64,000 bases of DNA from contig CANJKZ010000174.1 of NCBI GenBank assembly GCA_947471745.1, forward strand, positions 1,960,001 through 2,024,000, in the 5' to 3' direction. Below are positions 12,335 to 22,323 of this stretch, piece by piece. Under the pieces are notes generated by a model, which saw only the letters and a list, made by a program, of their open reading frames with translations, made no database searches and was not told the origin of the DNA. Each line of letters begins with the position of its first letter. Position 1 is the stretch's first letter. Source of the stretch: Closterium sp. Naga37s-1 (Eukaryota; Streptophyta; Zygnematophyceae; Desmidiales; Closteriaceae). A program made the position numbers and the translations under genes.

Positions 12335-12478
12335 TGGTATCAGAGCAAAGGTCTCGAGTTCGAATCCCAGTGTTGCACCTAGTGCATTCCAGCGCGGGGG
12401 GGTGTCAGAGGTCCACTGGTGATCCCCGATTGATCCTAGGGAAGGGTTATAGGCACGTTGGCCTGAGTATCCTGACGA
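12335..12478 (+). other. TRIM-like segment captured behind the Copia-3 PBS
   Basis: After the PBS the sequence follows the internal region of the TRIM at 34557-34931: GGTCTCGAGTTCGAATCCCA resembles GGTCTCGGGTTCGATTCCCG, then comes a G-run and, at 12403, TGTCAGAGGTCC...CCCGATTGATCCTAGGGAAGGG, which resembles the TRIM 3' LTR start (34791 onward). About 70 bases of TRIM LTR are present before copia linker sequence begins near 12480. This suggests template switching between a TRIM and a copia transcript. Confidence 0.7.
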
Positions 12479-12479
12479 C

Positions 12480-13677
12480 ATGGCGGCCACTCGCCGCTCT
12501 CCACGCTTGGAGACCCCTCCTGGTTTTTTGCCTCGACTGTCTTTGCCGCCTCCGCAGCCTGTAGCTATCGACTCTGGTGCTGTTGAGGGTGGTGACACTG
12601 GAGGCGAGGACTCTGGAGGTGCTGGTCCTGGGGGTGCTGAGATTGGGGGTGAGGGTACTGGGGCCGCCGAGACTAGGGATGAGGGTGCTTGAGGTGCCGA
12701 GACTGGGGGTGTGGGTTCTGGGGGTGCTGAGACTGGGGGTGCTGACTCTGGGGGTGCTGCGAGTCCTAGTGGTGGTGGGATCATGGGTGCTCCTGCTGGA
12801 GGTCCTGACGTTGGGCAGCAGTAGCCGCCTAGTCGACTTGAGACGCTCTCGTCGCAGCAGCTTTGTGAGTGGATCGTTCGTCGAGGCCGCTTTGGTGCTA
12901 GGGCTTGGAGTTTTACAGGCCTGGAGCTACTGGTACTGGAGGTAATGGAGCTGCTTATTCTGGAGGTGTTGGAGGTGCTGTTGGTGCTGGAGGTGCTGCT
13001 GGTGCTGGAGGTGCTAGAAGTACTGCTGGTTCTGGAGGTACTGGAGCTGCTAGTTCTGGAGTTGCTGCTGGTGCTGGAGGTGCTGGAGGTACTGCTGGTA
13101 CTAGAGGTGCTGGAGTTGCTAGTTCTAGAGGTGCTGGAGGTGCTGCTGGTGCTGGAGGTGTTGGAGGTACAGTGCTGGAGGTGCTGGAGCTGCTAGTTCT
13201 GGAGGTGCTGCTCATGCTAGAGGTTCTGGAGGTGCTGCTGGTGCTTGAGGTACTACTGGAGGTGCTGGAGGTGCTGGAGCTGGAGGTACTGGTGGTTCTG
13301 GGGGTGCGACTGCTCAGTCGCGGCAGTCTGCGCTTCGCCACCTTCTCTGTCTCCCGCTAGCGGCTACTGAGTTCCCTGTCGCTGGTACTACTCCTTCGGT
13401 ACTGTTTCCTCTGGCTGGTCCGTCTCCACCAAAGCTACTACCTGCCTCCCTGCTCCCTGCTCCTCCTCCTTACACTGAGGTGACTGAGTCCCTGATTGAG
13501 CATCATGAGCCTGAGTCTCGTGCTTCCACAACTATTTGTGCCCGTCGTATTGCTTGTCCTCGTGCTCTGGCTGTCCCGGGCACTCACCTTATGGCACTCC
13601 GTCCTTTGTCTGTTCCACAGCGTATTGTCCTGCCGTCACCTCCTGTGTCTTCTCTTCCTCACGTGCCTGACCTTGAG
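12480..13677 (+). pseudogene. Copia-3 integrase-RT linker and RT leader
   Basis: Encodes the family linker: ATRRSPRLETPPG (the counterpart of the Copia-1 sequence at 1527), then a GGTGCTGGAGGT-rich tract at 12580-13300 whose frame shifts so that it reads Gly/Ala-rich or Leu/Val/Glu-rich in different frames. The motif SSQQLCEWIVRRG lies at 12855-12893. Downstream come Pro-rich sequence and the start of the RT leader (DPESDL.. type). No start codon of its own; a fragment of a former polyprotein. Interrupted at 13805 by the LINE. Confidence 0.7.
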
Positions 13678-13804
13678 TCTGACCTTGTTTGTGCTGCCAG
13701 TCCGACTATCCCTCGTTTTCTTGCCACGTTTGTGACTGACCCTACATTTTCGTCCCCTGCTGCGACTGCCTTAGTAGCTGAGCTTGTTGAATTTCCTGCT
13801 ATGT
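13678..13804 (+). repeat. Left copy of the 127-bp target-site duplication flanking LINE-1
   Basis: Matches 18305-18431 at 120 of 127 positions (7 substitutions counted by eye). Both begin TCTGACCTTGTT and end GAATTTCC(T/A)GCTATGT. It is copia RT-leader sequence and should occur once in the element, so it was duplicated by target-primed insertion. Confidence 0.88.
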
Positions 13805-14164
13805 TATTCATTATTAAGGGAAAAGCAAATACAAGCCGAATATAATGGTTTTTCCGAGAATAGGAAATTTCGGCATGACTAAATCGCTATGAGGACAGTG
13901 TATATATTTTGTAGAAAAGAGGGGAAAGAAAGGAGAAGAAGGAAGGATCAAGGAGTAAGAAGAAGTTGTAGGGAAAAGAAGAGAGTGGTAGGAAGAGAGG
14001 AGAAGGATAGAAGAAGGGAAAAGAAAGAGGGAGGTGGGAAGAGAAGAGGAGGGAGGGAAAGAGACTAAGGAGGAGGAAGCACCAAGGGACCAAACACGGC
14101 AGCAACCCGCACGACAGCGCGGGCACAGCGTTTCAAGCACAGCCACTATTGTTTTTTTTTTTTT

Positions 14165-14638
14165 TTACACATATGCATCATATATATATTGCATGTCAGC
14201 AACAGTTTCAAAGCACCCTGTGACGTGGTGCCATGTACCCTGCCCCGCACTCAGTGGGACTGGTGCGGGCATCCACCCGTCGTCGGATCCCCCCAACTGC
14301 CGCACCGCATGCTGGATGATGCATTGAGCCTGCGCGTGCTGCAATGCCACGGAGAGGCGTGTCGTGAGTCCTGCCTCAAATATCCGTGCCGATCCGTCAT
14401 CCACCCCTCCCCTGTCCCTCCTCCGCTGTGCTATCCTCTTTGCGCAGAGCCCCATAAACTGACGTATCGGCTCGCTCAAAAGGCCAAAGGTCTCAGCCAC
14501 ACACGCGTAAAAGTGTGGTGCCGGCTGCAACCCCTCTAAGTGCGGCCCCCAGTGACGCAGCTTCTCCTGCACCCGCCTAGCTGCTGCCACTCCAATCTGT
14601 GTGGGGGTCGCCCGTCTTAGCTGCACGTTCCCCTCCCG
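14165..14638 (-). pseudogene. LINE-1 endonuclease C-terminal tail
   Basis: Continues the RLE after the stop: RRATPTQIGVAAARRVQEKL, then FYACVAETFGLLSEPIRQFM, the usual helix plus (F.P.v.E.FG) block, followed by a variable tail and a stop near 14165. The region left of it (13805-14160) is 3' UTR-like and holds an inverted copy of part of the Gln-rich coding insertion (14034-14125, plus strand). Confidence 0.65.
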
Positions 14639-15484
14639 CTATGGATCCGCTATAGAGACATCCACAAGAACCATCAAAGTCTGCCCAACGTCGCGGCAGG
14701 TGAGGTCTGGAATGCGGGAGGAGGAGGTGCCTACACGGCCTGTGCGTTGGACTGGTCTCTGCTGCTGGGCTGGCTGCTGCCCTGTCTGGTCCCTCGGTGC
14801 CTCCTCTCCGGTCGTCTCTCTCCCTTTGTCCTCTCCTCCCCCCACCTGTCCTCTCCCCTCCCCCTCTCTACTCTCCTCCAACCCTCCCAACCCCCCTGCT
14901 TGATCCCCTGCTGCCTTTCTCACTCCCTGGTCCTCTCCTCCCGATCCTGCTGCCCCCCCTGTACCTCCGTCCGCTCTCTGCTGCTCCCGCCCCTGCTCCA
15001 CCACCGAGCCCAGACCAGGAGGCATGGCGCCCTGGGCCCGCGGCCTCCGCTGGCTCTCCTGCTGCTGCCTCTGCTGTCCCCCCTCCCAGTCCTGGCCCGT
15101 CTGCTCCCCCTGCCGTCCCCTCTGCCCACCTGCTCCTCTCGCCACCTGACCCCGCAGCTGATGCTGTCCCCACTGTCCCCCGCTGCCCAGCTGTCCCGCC
15201 TCGCCCCTCTGCTCCAGCGGTCCCCCAGCCCGTGTCCCCTCTCCCACCACCAGCTGTCCCTGCAGTCTCGCTCGAGCCGCCTCCAACTGTGTGAACAGCG
15301 TAGAGTCCTCCACCTTCACCGCGAAGCCCGCTTCGACCGCGAAGTCTCGAAGCATAAACTTCACCGTGTCGTGGATGGTCATGGCGACGCCGAATCGTGG
15401 GCACCGAACCGCGTGATGAGGCACCGTCATGTCATCGATCGCTTGTCCACAAGAGCACTGACTAAGACGGGATGATGAAGCCAC
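14639..15484 (-). pseudogene. LINE-1 restriction-like endonuclease with a large low-complexity insertion
   Basis: 281-codon frame. It opens with a knuckle, CSCGQAIDDMTVPHHAVRCP, and the IHDTVKFMLRDFAVEAG helix typical of RLE domains. About 170 residues rich in Gln, Gly, Arg and Glu follow, and only then the catalytic PD...D signature (IPDLTCRDVGQ, then VLVDVSIADP). A TAG stop directly after ADP (near 14640) cuts off the end, which continues in frame at 14626-14168 (RRVQEKLRHWGPHLEGLQ). The insertion sits where the family normally has a short loop. Confidence 0.75.
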
Positions 15485-15943
15485 CTACCACTACGCCTCC
15501 GAGATGTGCAGTGGATCGGCATACGGCACCGAATGCAGCCACACTCCTGCACCTACGCCCTGAAGGGAAGTCAAATGGGCAAGGTGTAAGGGAGAGGTGT
15601 GACAAGTACGCACGGCCTCCAAAGCATGTGCCTCCAGAAGGCGGCTCGCTCCTGCAAAAAGGGAGTCGGGGGAGGCGGAAGCGCAAGAGGGCAAGGAGGG
15701 AAGGAGGGAGAGAACGTCCGGTGGGAGACCCGCAAGCGCCGTCTGCAGAGCTCGGTCGATCTGCTCTGGCTCACCTGAAGCAAAGCTCTGTCAAAACACC
15801 TCGCCACACGCGTGAAGAGAACAAAGAATGGGTGCACACTGCACCCAAGAGCACACGTAACTCACCGGAGCAATGCGCGCCATGCAACGAATGCCAAAGC
15901 CCCCGAGACGGATCGGGAGGAAGATCTGGTCTACGGCGGCCTC

Positions 15944-16942
15944 TCAGACGTCCTCGCGACAGGCCCAGGTCCCTGGCGCTAAAAGCTGCTGAAAAATCTC
16001 TCCCAGGCGTGCGTCCCACCATGTAAAACTGGAGATCACTCCGGGAAAGGGAGGGACGGTCCTCGACAGGTACTGCGGACGAGTGCTCACACATGCCGAA
16101 AGAAGGCGGGCAGCTGTCTGGGGCTGGCGCAACCTCGGAAGCCAAGGAAGCACCCGCCCCATCCTCTCGAGACGATCTGGGAGGCTGTGCTCCACAAACG
16201 AAATGGTGCCCACCAGAACACCTGTCACGGTGAGCCCCCGGCGTGCGCTCTCGATCCCTAGGCTCATGAAAGCCTCCAAATCCCTAAATTGAAAGGACTC
16301 TGTCTGGTAGACGAGGCACTTGTGCGATTGGACAGCAAGGCCCATCTCGCCCAAGCGCCTCACAATCTCGACGAAGTGGTGTAGCACCCTATCTGGGGGG
16401 CCTAGCACGTACGTGTCATCGGCGTACGACCAGAGCTGGACATCCCCCTCCGTCAGAACCAGCTCCAAGGCAAGGCGCTGTGTCAGAGCGTACAAGAAGG
16501 GGCTGAGGGAGTCTCCCTGACGAGTGCCACGCTCCGAGTGCATCGTGACCACTCCCGTACCTGACCTGTAGTGGAGGTCCGAGGGCGTCCCGTAGAAGAG
16601 GCCGATGAAGGGGATCAGACACTGAAACACAGGGCTGGCCTGCAGAGCCTGGAACATCCTGTCTTGGTGGAAAGAGTTAAAGGCATTCGCCACGTCTAGC
16701 TGCAGGACCACCCGGTCCGGGTGGTCAGTCAGAGCGCGGCGGACGCCTCTAACTACGACCTCTGTCCCGCACGTCACCCCCACCCCAAACTGCTGTGACG
16801 CCAAAAAGACTCTCGCCATCTGGTCACGTAGCTGGAGACAGACTGCTCGCGAAAGAATACGTACCAACACCTCGCCGATGGCAATCGGCCGAACATCCAT
16901 GTTCGACTTCGCCAGAGCCACGAGGGTGGAGGACGCTAGCAA
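15944..16942 (-). pseudogene. LINE-1 reverse transcriptase palm and thumb
   Basis: 332-codon open frame. Motif A is LQLDVANAFNSF, motif B ERGTRQGDSLSPFLYAL and motif C SYADDTYVLG with the catalytic Asp pair, followed by the GLAVQSHKCLVY motif D region and a thumb. Reverse transcriptase for target-primed reverse transcription at the nick. All catalytic Asp residues are kept, although neighbouring frames are broken. Confidence 0.85.
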
Positions 16943-16984
16943 GGAGCGCGCAGCTGGAGCGCAACGACCTCAGAGCCACTGCTA

Positions 16985-18293
16985 GTACACAGCCAGAAGG
17001 AAATGGAGGCTCTGAGGGAAAGCCAGGAAAGTGTCTCGAAGGTGCTCAGCGATCCAACCGGACGGACCTCCCGAGGAGCCCCGCGGAGCTGTGAAGATCG
17101 CGCGACGTAAGTGGTCCACTGAGAGCACAAGAGGAGACCCCTGGAAGCCCAACAGCCAAGCTGGGGTCAGCCTCTCCGCGATGGGGTGCTTCGACCGTAG
17201 GCGCTGTATCGTCCCCTGTGTATCTGGGGCTGCCTCCGCGGACTCGAGAGCCGCGCAGGTCCGTGAGGTCTCATTGCACGCTGCCAGACGAAGGCAACGT
17301 GCAATGCGGCGCTCATCTGCTGTGGAGGGATCAGTGGCAGTGCGTGAGCAAAGACCTGTGCGTCGAGGGAGGGGTGTGCGGCGGCCTAGTGCATCCGAGA
17401 GTAGCTCATCCCACTCACCTCGACCAAAGCGGGAGATGCGCGTTGCAATGGCCGCCGTGTGCGAGCGGTCGGGTGGCGTCGCTGGAGCGAGGAAAAGGGT
17501 CGGCGCTGCAGCGAGAAGGAAGGTAGGGCCAGCAGCTTTCGGGTCCTGGGCAATGCGGGCTAGGATCGCACTGAGGACGTTTGAGATATCCTCCGCGAAC
17601 CCTCTTCGGGACACGCCGGAGAGGGCATGCATGAATACGTTCAGGCAAGAAGTACTCCGTCCAGTCCACCGAGTCGAGCGACAGCCACTGTGCGTCAGTA
17701 AACTGTATCCCGGTTGCACGCGGCTGTGAGAGGGAAGGGAGGATCGAGGTGGTGTCATGGACCGCCTGTGCCCTATGAGCTGCGTCTGCAGGATGGCAGA
17801 AGGGAGTGTGGTGCTGGAGCGCGCGTCGGTTCGCGAGAGAGCTCCTGCAGGTGGGGCATCTCACGACCTGGTCGAGTGACGTCGCCGTGTCGGTGGGGTC
17901 GATCGGGGCCGTGGCATCGGAACTGGCTGTAGAAGGGACCCCATGGTCGGCCTGAGCTCCAAGAGGATCGCCTGGGAGAAGGTTAGGGGAAGACCCACCG
18001 ACCTCGTGCAAGAGGGGTGTCGGCGGAGGTGGAGATGGTGCCACACTAGATGGGGTCGGGTCCCCCGGCCGTACCAGCCTTGTAGTCAGGGAGGGAGGAT
18101 GTGGAGGTGAGCCAAAAGAGTGTGCCGTGGTGTGCTCCTCTTCCTCGGTGGGGTGGGGTCCGCGTGGCGGCTCTGCTACCCCAGGCGGAGGGGTATCGGC
18201 AGGAGCGGAGACCTCGAGCCCGGTGCCGGTGCCCTTCTGCGCCACGGGAAGTGCGTCGGTGTCAGGCTGGCCATGGGGAGGCGCCGCCACCAC
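16985..18293 (-). pseudogene. LINE-1 N-terminal zinc finger and RT entry region
   Basis: Two overlapping frames joined by a frameshift near 17640-17750. The upstream frame is Pro/Ser/Thr-rich, then has VVRCPTCRSSLANRRALQHH..C, a nucleic-acid-binding CCHH finger, and ends at SVDWTEYFLPERIHACPLRRVP. The downstream frame continues with FGRGEWDELLSDALGRRTPLP, RSKHPIAERLTPAWLL and RGSSGGPSGW, the start of the RT domain. It ends at a stop just before 16985, separating it from the RT palm frame at 16942. Confidence 0.75.
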
Positions 18294-18304
18294 GTCGGCG
18301 TAGA

Positions 18305-18431
18305 TCTGACCTTGTTCGTGCTGCCAGTCCGACCATCCCTTGTTTTCTTGCCACGTTTGTGACTGACCCTACATTTTCGTCCCCTGCTACGACTTCCTTA
18401 GCAGCTGAGCTTGTTGAATTTCCAGCTATGT
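18305..18431 (+). repeat. Right copy of the 127-bp target-site duplication flanking LINE-1
   Basis: Partner of 13678-13804. Copia-3 reading continues straight on from here into RT, as expected if the LINE landed inside the element. Confidence 0.88.
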
Positions 18432-20154
18432 GACGTCTTGACTACGCTGCACATCTTGTCATTGCCTCTAACTATCCTCCGTCCGTCGGGGGTGAGACTG
18501 CCCTTGGTTGTGACGTTCTTGAGGACATGCAGTTTGAGTTTGAGTACCTAGGAGCTGCTGCACCTCATCTCGCTGCCATGCTACTTTGCCCTGAGGGAGA
18601 CCCGGATGCACTGGACATGCCCACCCCGCGCACTTACGTAGAGGCGATATCGGGTGAGTACTCGTCTCAGTGGCAGACGGCCATAGACGCAGAGATGGCT
18701 TCCTGGAAGTCCACAGGCACCTACGTTGACGAGGTTCCCCCTCCTGGGGCAAACATTATCGATGGCATGTGGATCTTCAGGGTGAAGCGGCCACCGGTTT
18801 CTCTGCCGGTCTTCAAGGCGCGCTACGTTGCTCGAGGCTTCAGTTAGCGTCAGGGGGTCGACTTCTTTCAGACCTTCTACCCTACCCCAAAGATGACCAC
18901 TCTTCGGAGTTACTACACGTTGCAGCACAGCGTGACTACGAGCTGCACTCCCTCGACTTCTCGACAGCCTTCTTGCAGGGTAGCCTTCACAAGGCCATCT
19001 GGCTGCGCCGCCCATTTGGCTTCACTGGGTCGTTTCCTGAGGGTACCCACTGGAGGCTCTGGTGGCCAGTCTACGGTCTCCGCCAGGCGCCCCGCGAGTG
19101 GCACGACTCACTGAGGACGACGCTTGCGGCTCTTGGGTTAGCTCCTTTGACTGCTGACCCGTCGCTGTTTCTGCGCATAGACCCTTCTCTGCCGCCGTTC
19201 TACATCCTCGTTTACGTCAACGACTTGGTCTTTGCTACTGCCGACACTGAGGCGCTGGCCCTTGTGAAGTCGGGGCTGCAGAAGAGACACACTTGCACTG
19301 ACCTGGGTGACCTGCGCAGCTATCTTGGCTTGCAGATCAATCAGGACAAAGGAAGGCGCACCATCACGTTGACTCGGTCACACATGGTGCAGTAGGTCCT
19401 TCAGCACTTCGGCTTTAGCTTCTCCTTGCCACAGCGCACTCCTGTGCCTACAGGCCACTCGCTCTCTGTATATATAGTTGGTGGGTTGCCTCATGTATTT
19501 GATGACGTGCACACGACCTGACCTTGCGTACCCTCTCAGCCTCTTGGCTCACTACGTGGCTCCCGGTAGACACCGAAAGGTGCATTGGGAAGTTGCTAAG
19601 AGGGTACTGCGTTACTTGTGCAGTACATCGGGCATGGGGCTTGTGCTTGGAGGAGGAGACTCAGTGGTACTCACAGGTCACTCAGACGCTTTCTGGGCCG
19701 AAGACCACGCGACTCAGCGGTCGTCACATGGTTACACCTTCAGTCTTGGCTTTGGTTCTGTCTCATGGAGGTCCACTCGTTCTTCTGTTCTTGGTTCCAG
19801 CTGTGAGGCCGAGATCTACGATGGGGCTATGGCTGCAAAGGAGCTACGCTGGCTGACCTATCTGATGACTGACTTGGGGGAGCGGCCTCGTTCTCCTTCA
19901 GTTCTGTACGTTGACAACAAGGCCATGCTTGCCTTGTGTCACGAGCAGAGACTGGAGCACAGAACGAAGAACATTGCTTTTCGCTACTTTCTTGCTCGAG
20001 AGCTGCAGCAGTGTGGCCAGCTTCGCCTTTCCTACGTGACCTCTTGGGCCAACACTGCTGATGTCTTCACCAAGGCCCTTGGTTCTGATGATCATCAGCG
20101 TTTCTGCACTGCTCTTCGGCTCCTGCCCACTCTTTCTTACCTACTTGTCTCTTG
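18432..20154 (+). pseudogene. Copia-3 reverse transcriptase and RNase H
   Basis: RT leader (SYVEAISGEYSSQWQ type), ASWKSTGTYVDEVP, GMWIFRVKRP, KARYVARGFS, then a TAG at 18845 where sisters have CAG. RT palm at 18880-19395 (LDFSTAFLQGSL; VYVNDLVFA, with Asn in place of the first Asp of YVDD), then a second TAG for CAG at 19393. RNase H at 19478-20155 carries SWRSTRSS, SSCEAEIYD and YVDNKAML. The Asp-to-Asn change in the RT active site alone would inactivate it. Confidence 0.85.
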
Positions 20155-20412
20155 ATCTTGCCTTGCACTTGTTGTACACTATTATATATACATATACCTG
20201 AATGTTTACACTTGCTAGGGTGTGATCAGTGTATTGCCTTGCTATTATAACTCTGCATATGAAGCGGCCTTGTGGCTGCTTGCTTGTGCTCAGACTTCGT
20301 GGTGATCTTGAGATCCACCCTGGGCTTTGCTTTGTTTGCTTCTCTTGACTAGTCTTGCGACCACATGCTTGTTGCAGTCATTTTGATTTATCTCACTTAG
20401 CCTATGGGGGTG

Positions 20413-20543
20413 TGTCAAAGTTATGTTTCACATGCTTGTTTAGCCTATAGTGAGTTACCCCTTAGGGTACAACACATCTCTCGATACCCATCTTGTACCA
20501 CTCCCTTGACCTAACTCGACAGTCTCCTCACTAGATTCTCACA
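20413..20543 (+). repeat. 3' LTR of Copia-3
   Basis: 131 bp, TGTCAAAGTTATGTTTC...GATTCTCACA, preceded by the family polypurine stretch CCTATGGGGGTG. TSD CCATC follows at 20544. Confidence 0.93.
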
Positions 20544-20919
20544 CCATCTTCCGTCCAAGCTCCGGCCTCGCTTCTGTGGTCCCTTTCGTATTGAGGAGAA
20601 GGTGACACCAGAAACATTTCGCTTGCGCTTACCTAATACTTGGAAGCTTCACAATACTTTCCATGTTCAGCTACTGAAGCCCTACAAGGACCCTAACCAA
20701 CAGTTCCCGGGACGTCAGCTACCGCCACCACCACTAGTTCTCGTACAGGATGAACCAGAGTACGAGGTGGAATGCATTCTCACTCATCTGCACCGCGGCA
20801 GCAAGACCCTCGAATTCCTGATAAGCTGGAAGGGATATGACACGTTGGAGGACATTTGGGTTATAGAAGCTGATATGGGTAAAGCACGCCGTGCTCTCGA
20901 GGACTATCTTGTCAAGTAG
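20544..20919 (+). pseudogene. Gypsy-J part 2: integrase C-terminus with chromodomain
   Basis: Continues the integrase split at 12202: FCGPFRIEEKV, then HNTFHVQLLKPYK, the conserved C-terminal integrase block of Ty3/gypsy elements. A chromodomain follows (YEVECILTHLHRG, then FLISWKGYDTLEDIWV). Chromodomains target integration to marked chromatin in chromovirus-type gypsy elements. It ends at the TAG at 20917. Open throughout this part. Confidence 0.88.
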
Positions 20920-20956
20920 GGTGTATCTCACGTCACCAAGCTTTGAGGGGGGGACG

Positions 20957-21447
20957 TGTGAGAGTACGACGGCTTATGCTCGCTTTGCTAGCTTGCCTTG
21001 CCTTTATTATGCTATTTCTAGCTTATGTTTGTTTTGTCATGCATGCTTATGCTTGATTTCCTAGGTTACGTGAATTCCTATATTCTATTATAGTTATAGC
21101 ACCGAACCAAGTTGCGTGTTCCGGATTCCAGGCCTTTCGATTGCCACCGAATTGCCTTCTACAGAATTCGGGAAGGTTCTGTTCGGGACGCTTCGCGACT
21201 CTCAGAACATTCGCGTAACACCTGGGTTACTGGCCTTCTGTCAAGACTATCTAGAGCCTCTTGTTGTACCCAGGTCGATCATTCAATACATTTCCCATTT
21301 TCTACTCGATCCTATTGATCCTCACAGAGTGGATGGACCTTGAAGATATAACTCTATCAACGGGAGCTAGACTACGGGCTAGGCACAGGGTAGGAGGGAT
21401 CTCTGCGTTCGTTCAGTGAGTCGTTCTCTAGCACTTGTGCGTTCACA
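20957..21447 (+). repeat. Probable 3' LTR of Gypsy-J
   Basis: A polypurine tract (TTTGAGGGGGGGACG, 20942-20956) directly precedes TGTGAGAGTACG at 20957, as expected for a 3' LTR. The right edge is uncertain; GTTCACA at 21441-21447 gives a TG...CA unit of about 490 bp. The 5' LTR is missing, so the ends cannot be checked against a partner. Confidence 0.5.
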
Positions 21448-22323
21448 GGGCAAACCGCAAGAGTTTCAATAGCAAAATTTGAGAACAATGGTACAATCAA
21501 TTTGGCAAGACAAGACTACATCAGAGCTAGCATGCAAGAAGGTCGACTGCCAGCGCAGCATGGTCGACCGCGTTCCAGCACGACTTGGTCGACCGCGCTC
21601 CAGCAGTGCAAAGTTCCAGCTTGCCAACACTGCAAGTTGACGACGTGCCAGCGTTGCATCCGCAGAACAGCAGTGCACCTTCTTCGTAGGTGCTCGTAGA
21701 TGATTGGCGCGCCGTGCCTTATCACCTACACAGCACTTACACCAAATCAACATGGCGTTGACGACTGCACCTGATCAGCCACGTCGACCTCGGGATACCA
21801 CACCGAGGTCGGCCTCGCCACTAACGCCTGGGTGACTGTCGTGTGTCTATGTAGAACTTCGTCACCCGGGTAACTTGGTCGATCGGGCAACCATCTCGTC
21901 GACCAACTTCTCCTTGTGCCCGTCGACCTCCCTAGTCGACGACCACCTTCAGTCGACCACACCAGGTCGATTTCACTCCTGGTCGGCCAACTCCAGGTCA
22001 GCGAGCACACCTGTCAACCGACCACCCACGTCGGCTTCCCTAGGTCGGCGTCGCCAAGTCGACGTCCCGAAGTCGGCGCCTTTCAACCCGGCGGCATGCT
22101 GCTCGACGTCCCCTCTGTCAAGGTCGACGTTAGCCCCTCCTTCGTCGACCACCAGGTCGACCACCCCAAAGTCGGCACCAATGCAGTGGCCCCCGCGCAG
22201 GTCGACCACCCTCATCGACCAGCTCGCCCGCTGCTGCAGGTCGGCTGCACCCCCCCGGTACACCCGACCACAAGGTCGGCACCGCCCAAGCGAGGACGGG
22301 GCCACACCCAACTCCCGTTGACA
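21448..22323 (-). repeat. Probable 3' LTR of Copia-K plus unassigned flank
   Basis: On the minus strand a polypurine tract (GGCAGGGGAG) ends at 22324 and TGTCAACGGGAG begins at 22323, the layout of a 3' LTR start. 21840-22320 is dense in GTCGACC/GGTCGAC words, giving a Pro/Ser/Arg-rich composition in every frame but no recognisable protein. I cannot place the far LTR edge between 21448 and about 21840. Confidence 0.45.

Larger units (their letters stand above)
13805..18304 (-). mobile_element. LINE-1: non-LTR retrotransposon with restriction-like endonuclease
   Basis: Minus-strand element, 5' end near 18304 and 3' end at 13805, flanked by a 127-bp target duplication. Domain order: a Pro-rich N-terminus with a C-C..H-H zinc finger (CPTCRSSLANRRALQHH, about 17860-17815), a linker, the RT finger motif GSSGGPSGW, RT with LQLDVANAF and YADDTYVLGP, then a C-terminal C-C..H..C knuckle and a PD...D restriction-like endonuclease. 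Several frameshifts and stops. RLE elements (R2/NeSL-like and relatives) are known for this N-finger/RT/RLE layout; I do not assign a clade. No poly(A) tail is seen at 13805. Confidence 0.85.
12203..20543 (+). mobile_element. Copia-3: short-LTR Ty1/copia element inserted in Gypsy-J
   Basis: LTRs at 12203-12334 and 20413-20543. The 5-bp target duplication CCATC is present at 12198-12202 and 20544-20548, and removing the element rejoins the gypsy integrase reading (LYLSHL to LRPRFCGPF). The two LTRs differ at about 9 of 131 positions by eye (~7%). Internally it lacks gag, protease and integrase: behind the PBS comes TRIM-derived sequence, then the linker, then RT-RNase H, interrupted by a LINE at 13805-18304. 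A non-autonomous derivative. Confidence 0.93.

Noticed and set aside
14747-15475. Plus-strand Pro/Ser/Leu-rich frame of 242 codons
   Set aside because: Antisense of the LINE-1 endonuclease frame, which carries recognisable catalytic motifs.
21840-22320. GTCGACC-rich frames of 119-207 codons on both strands as genes
   Set aside because: Low-complexity words in a probable LTR; no frame shows a conserved domain.
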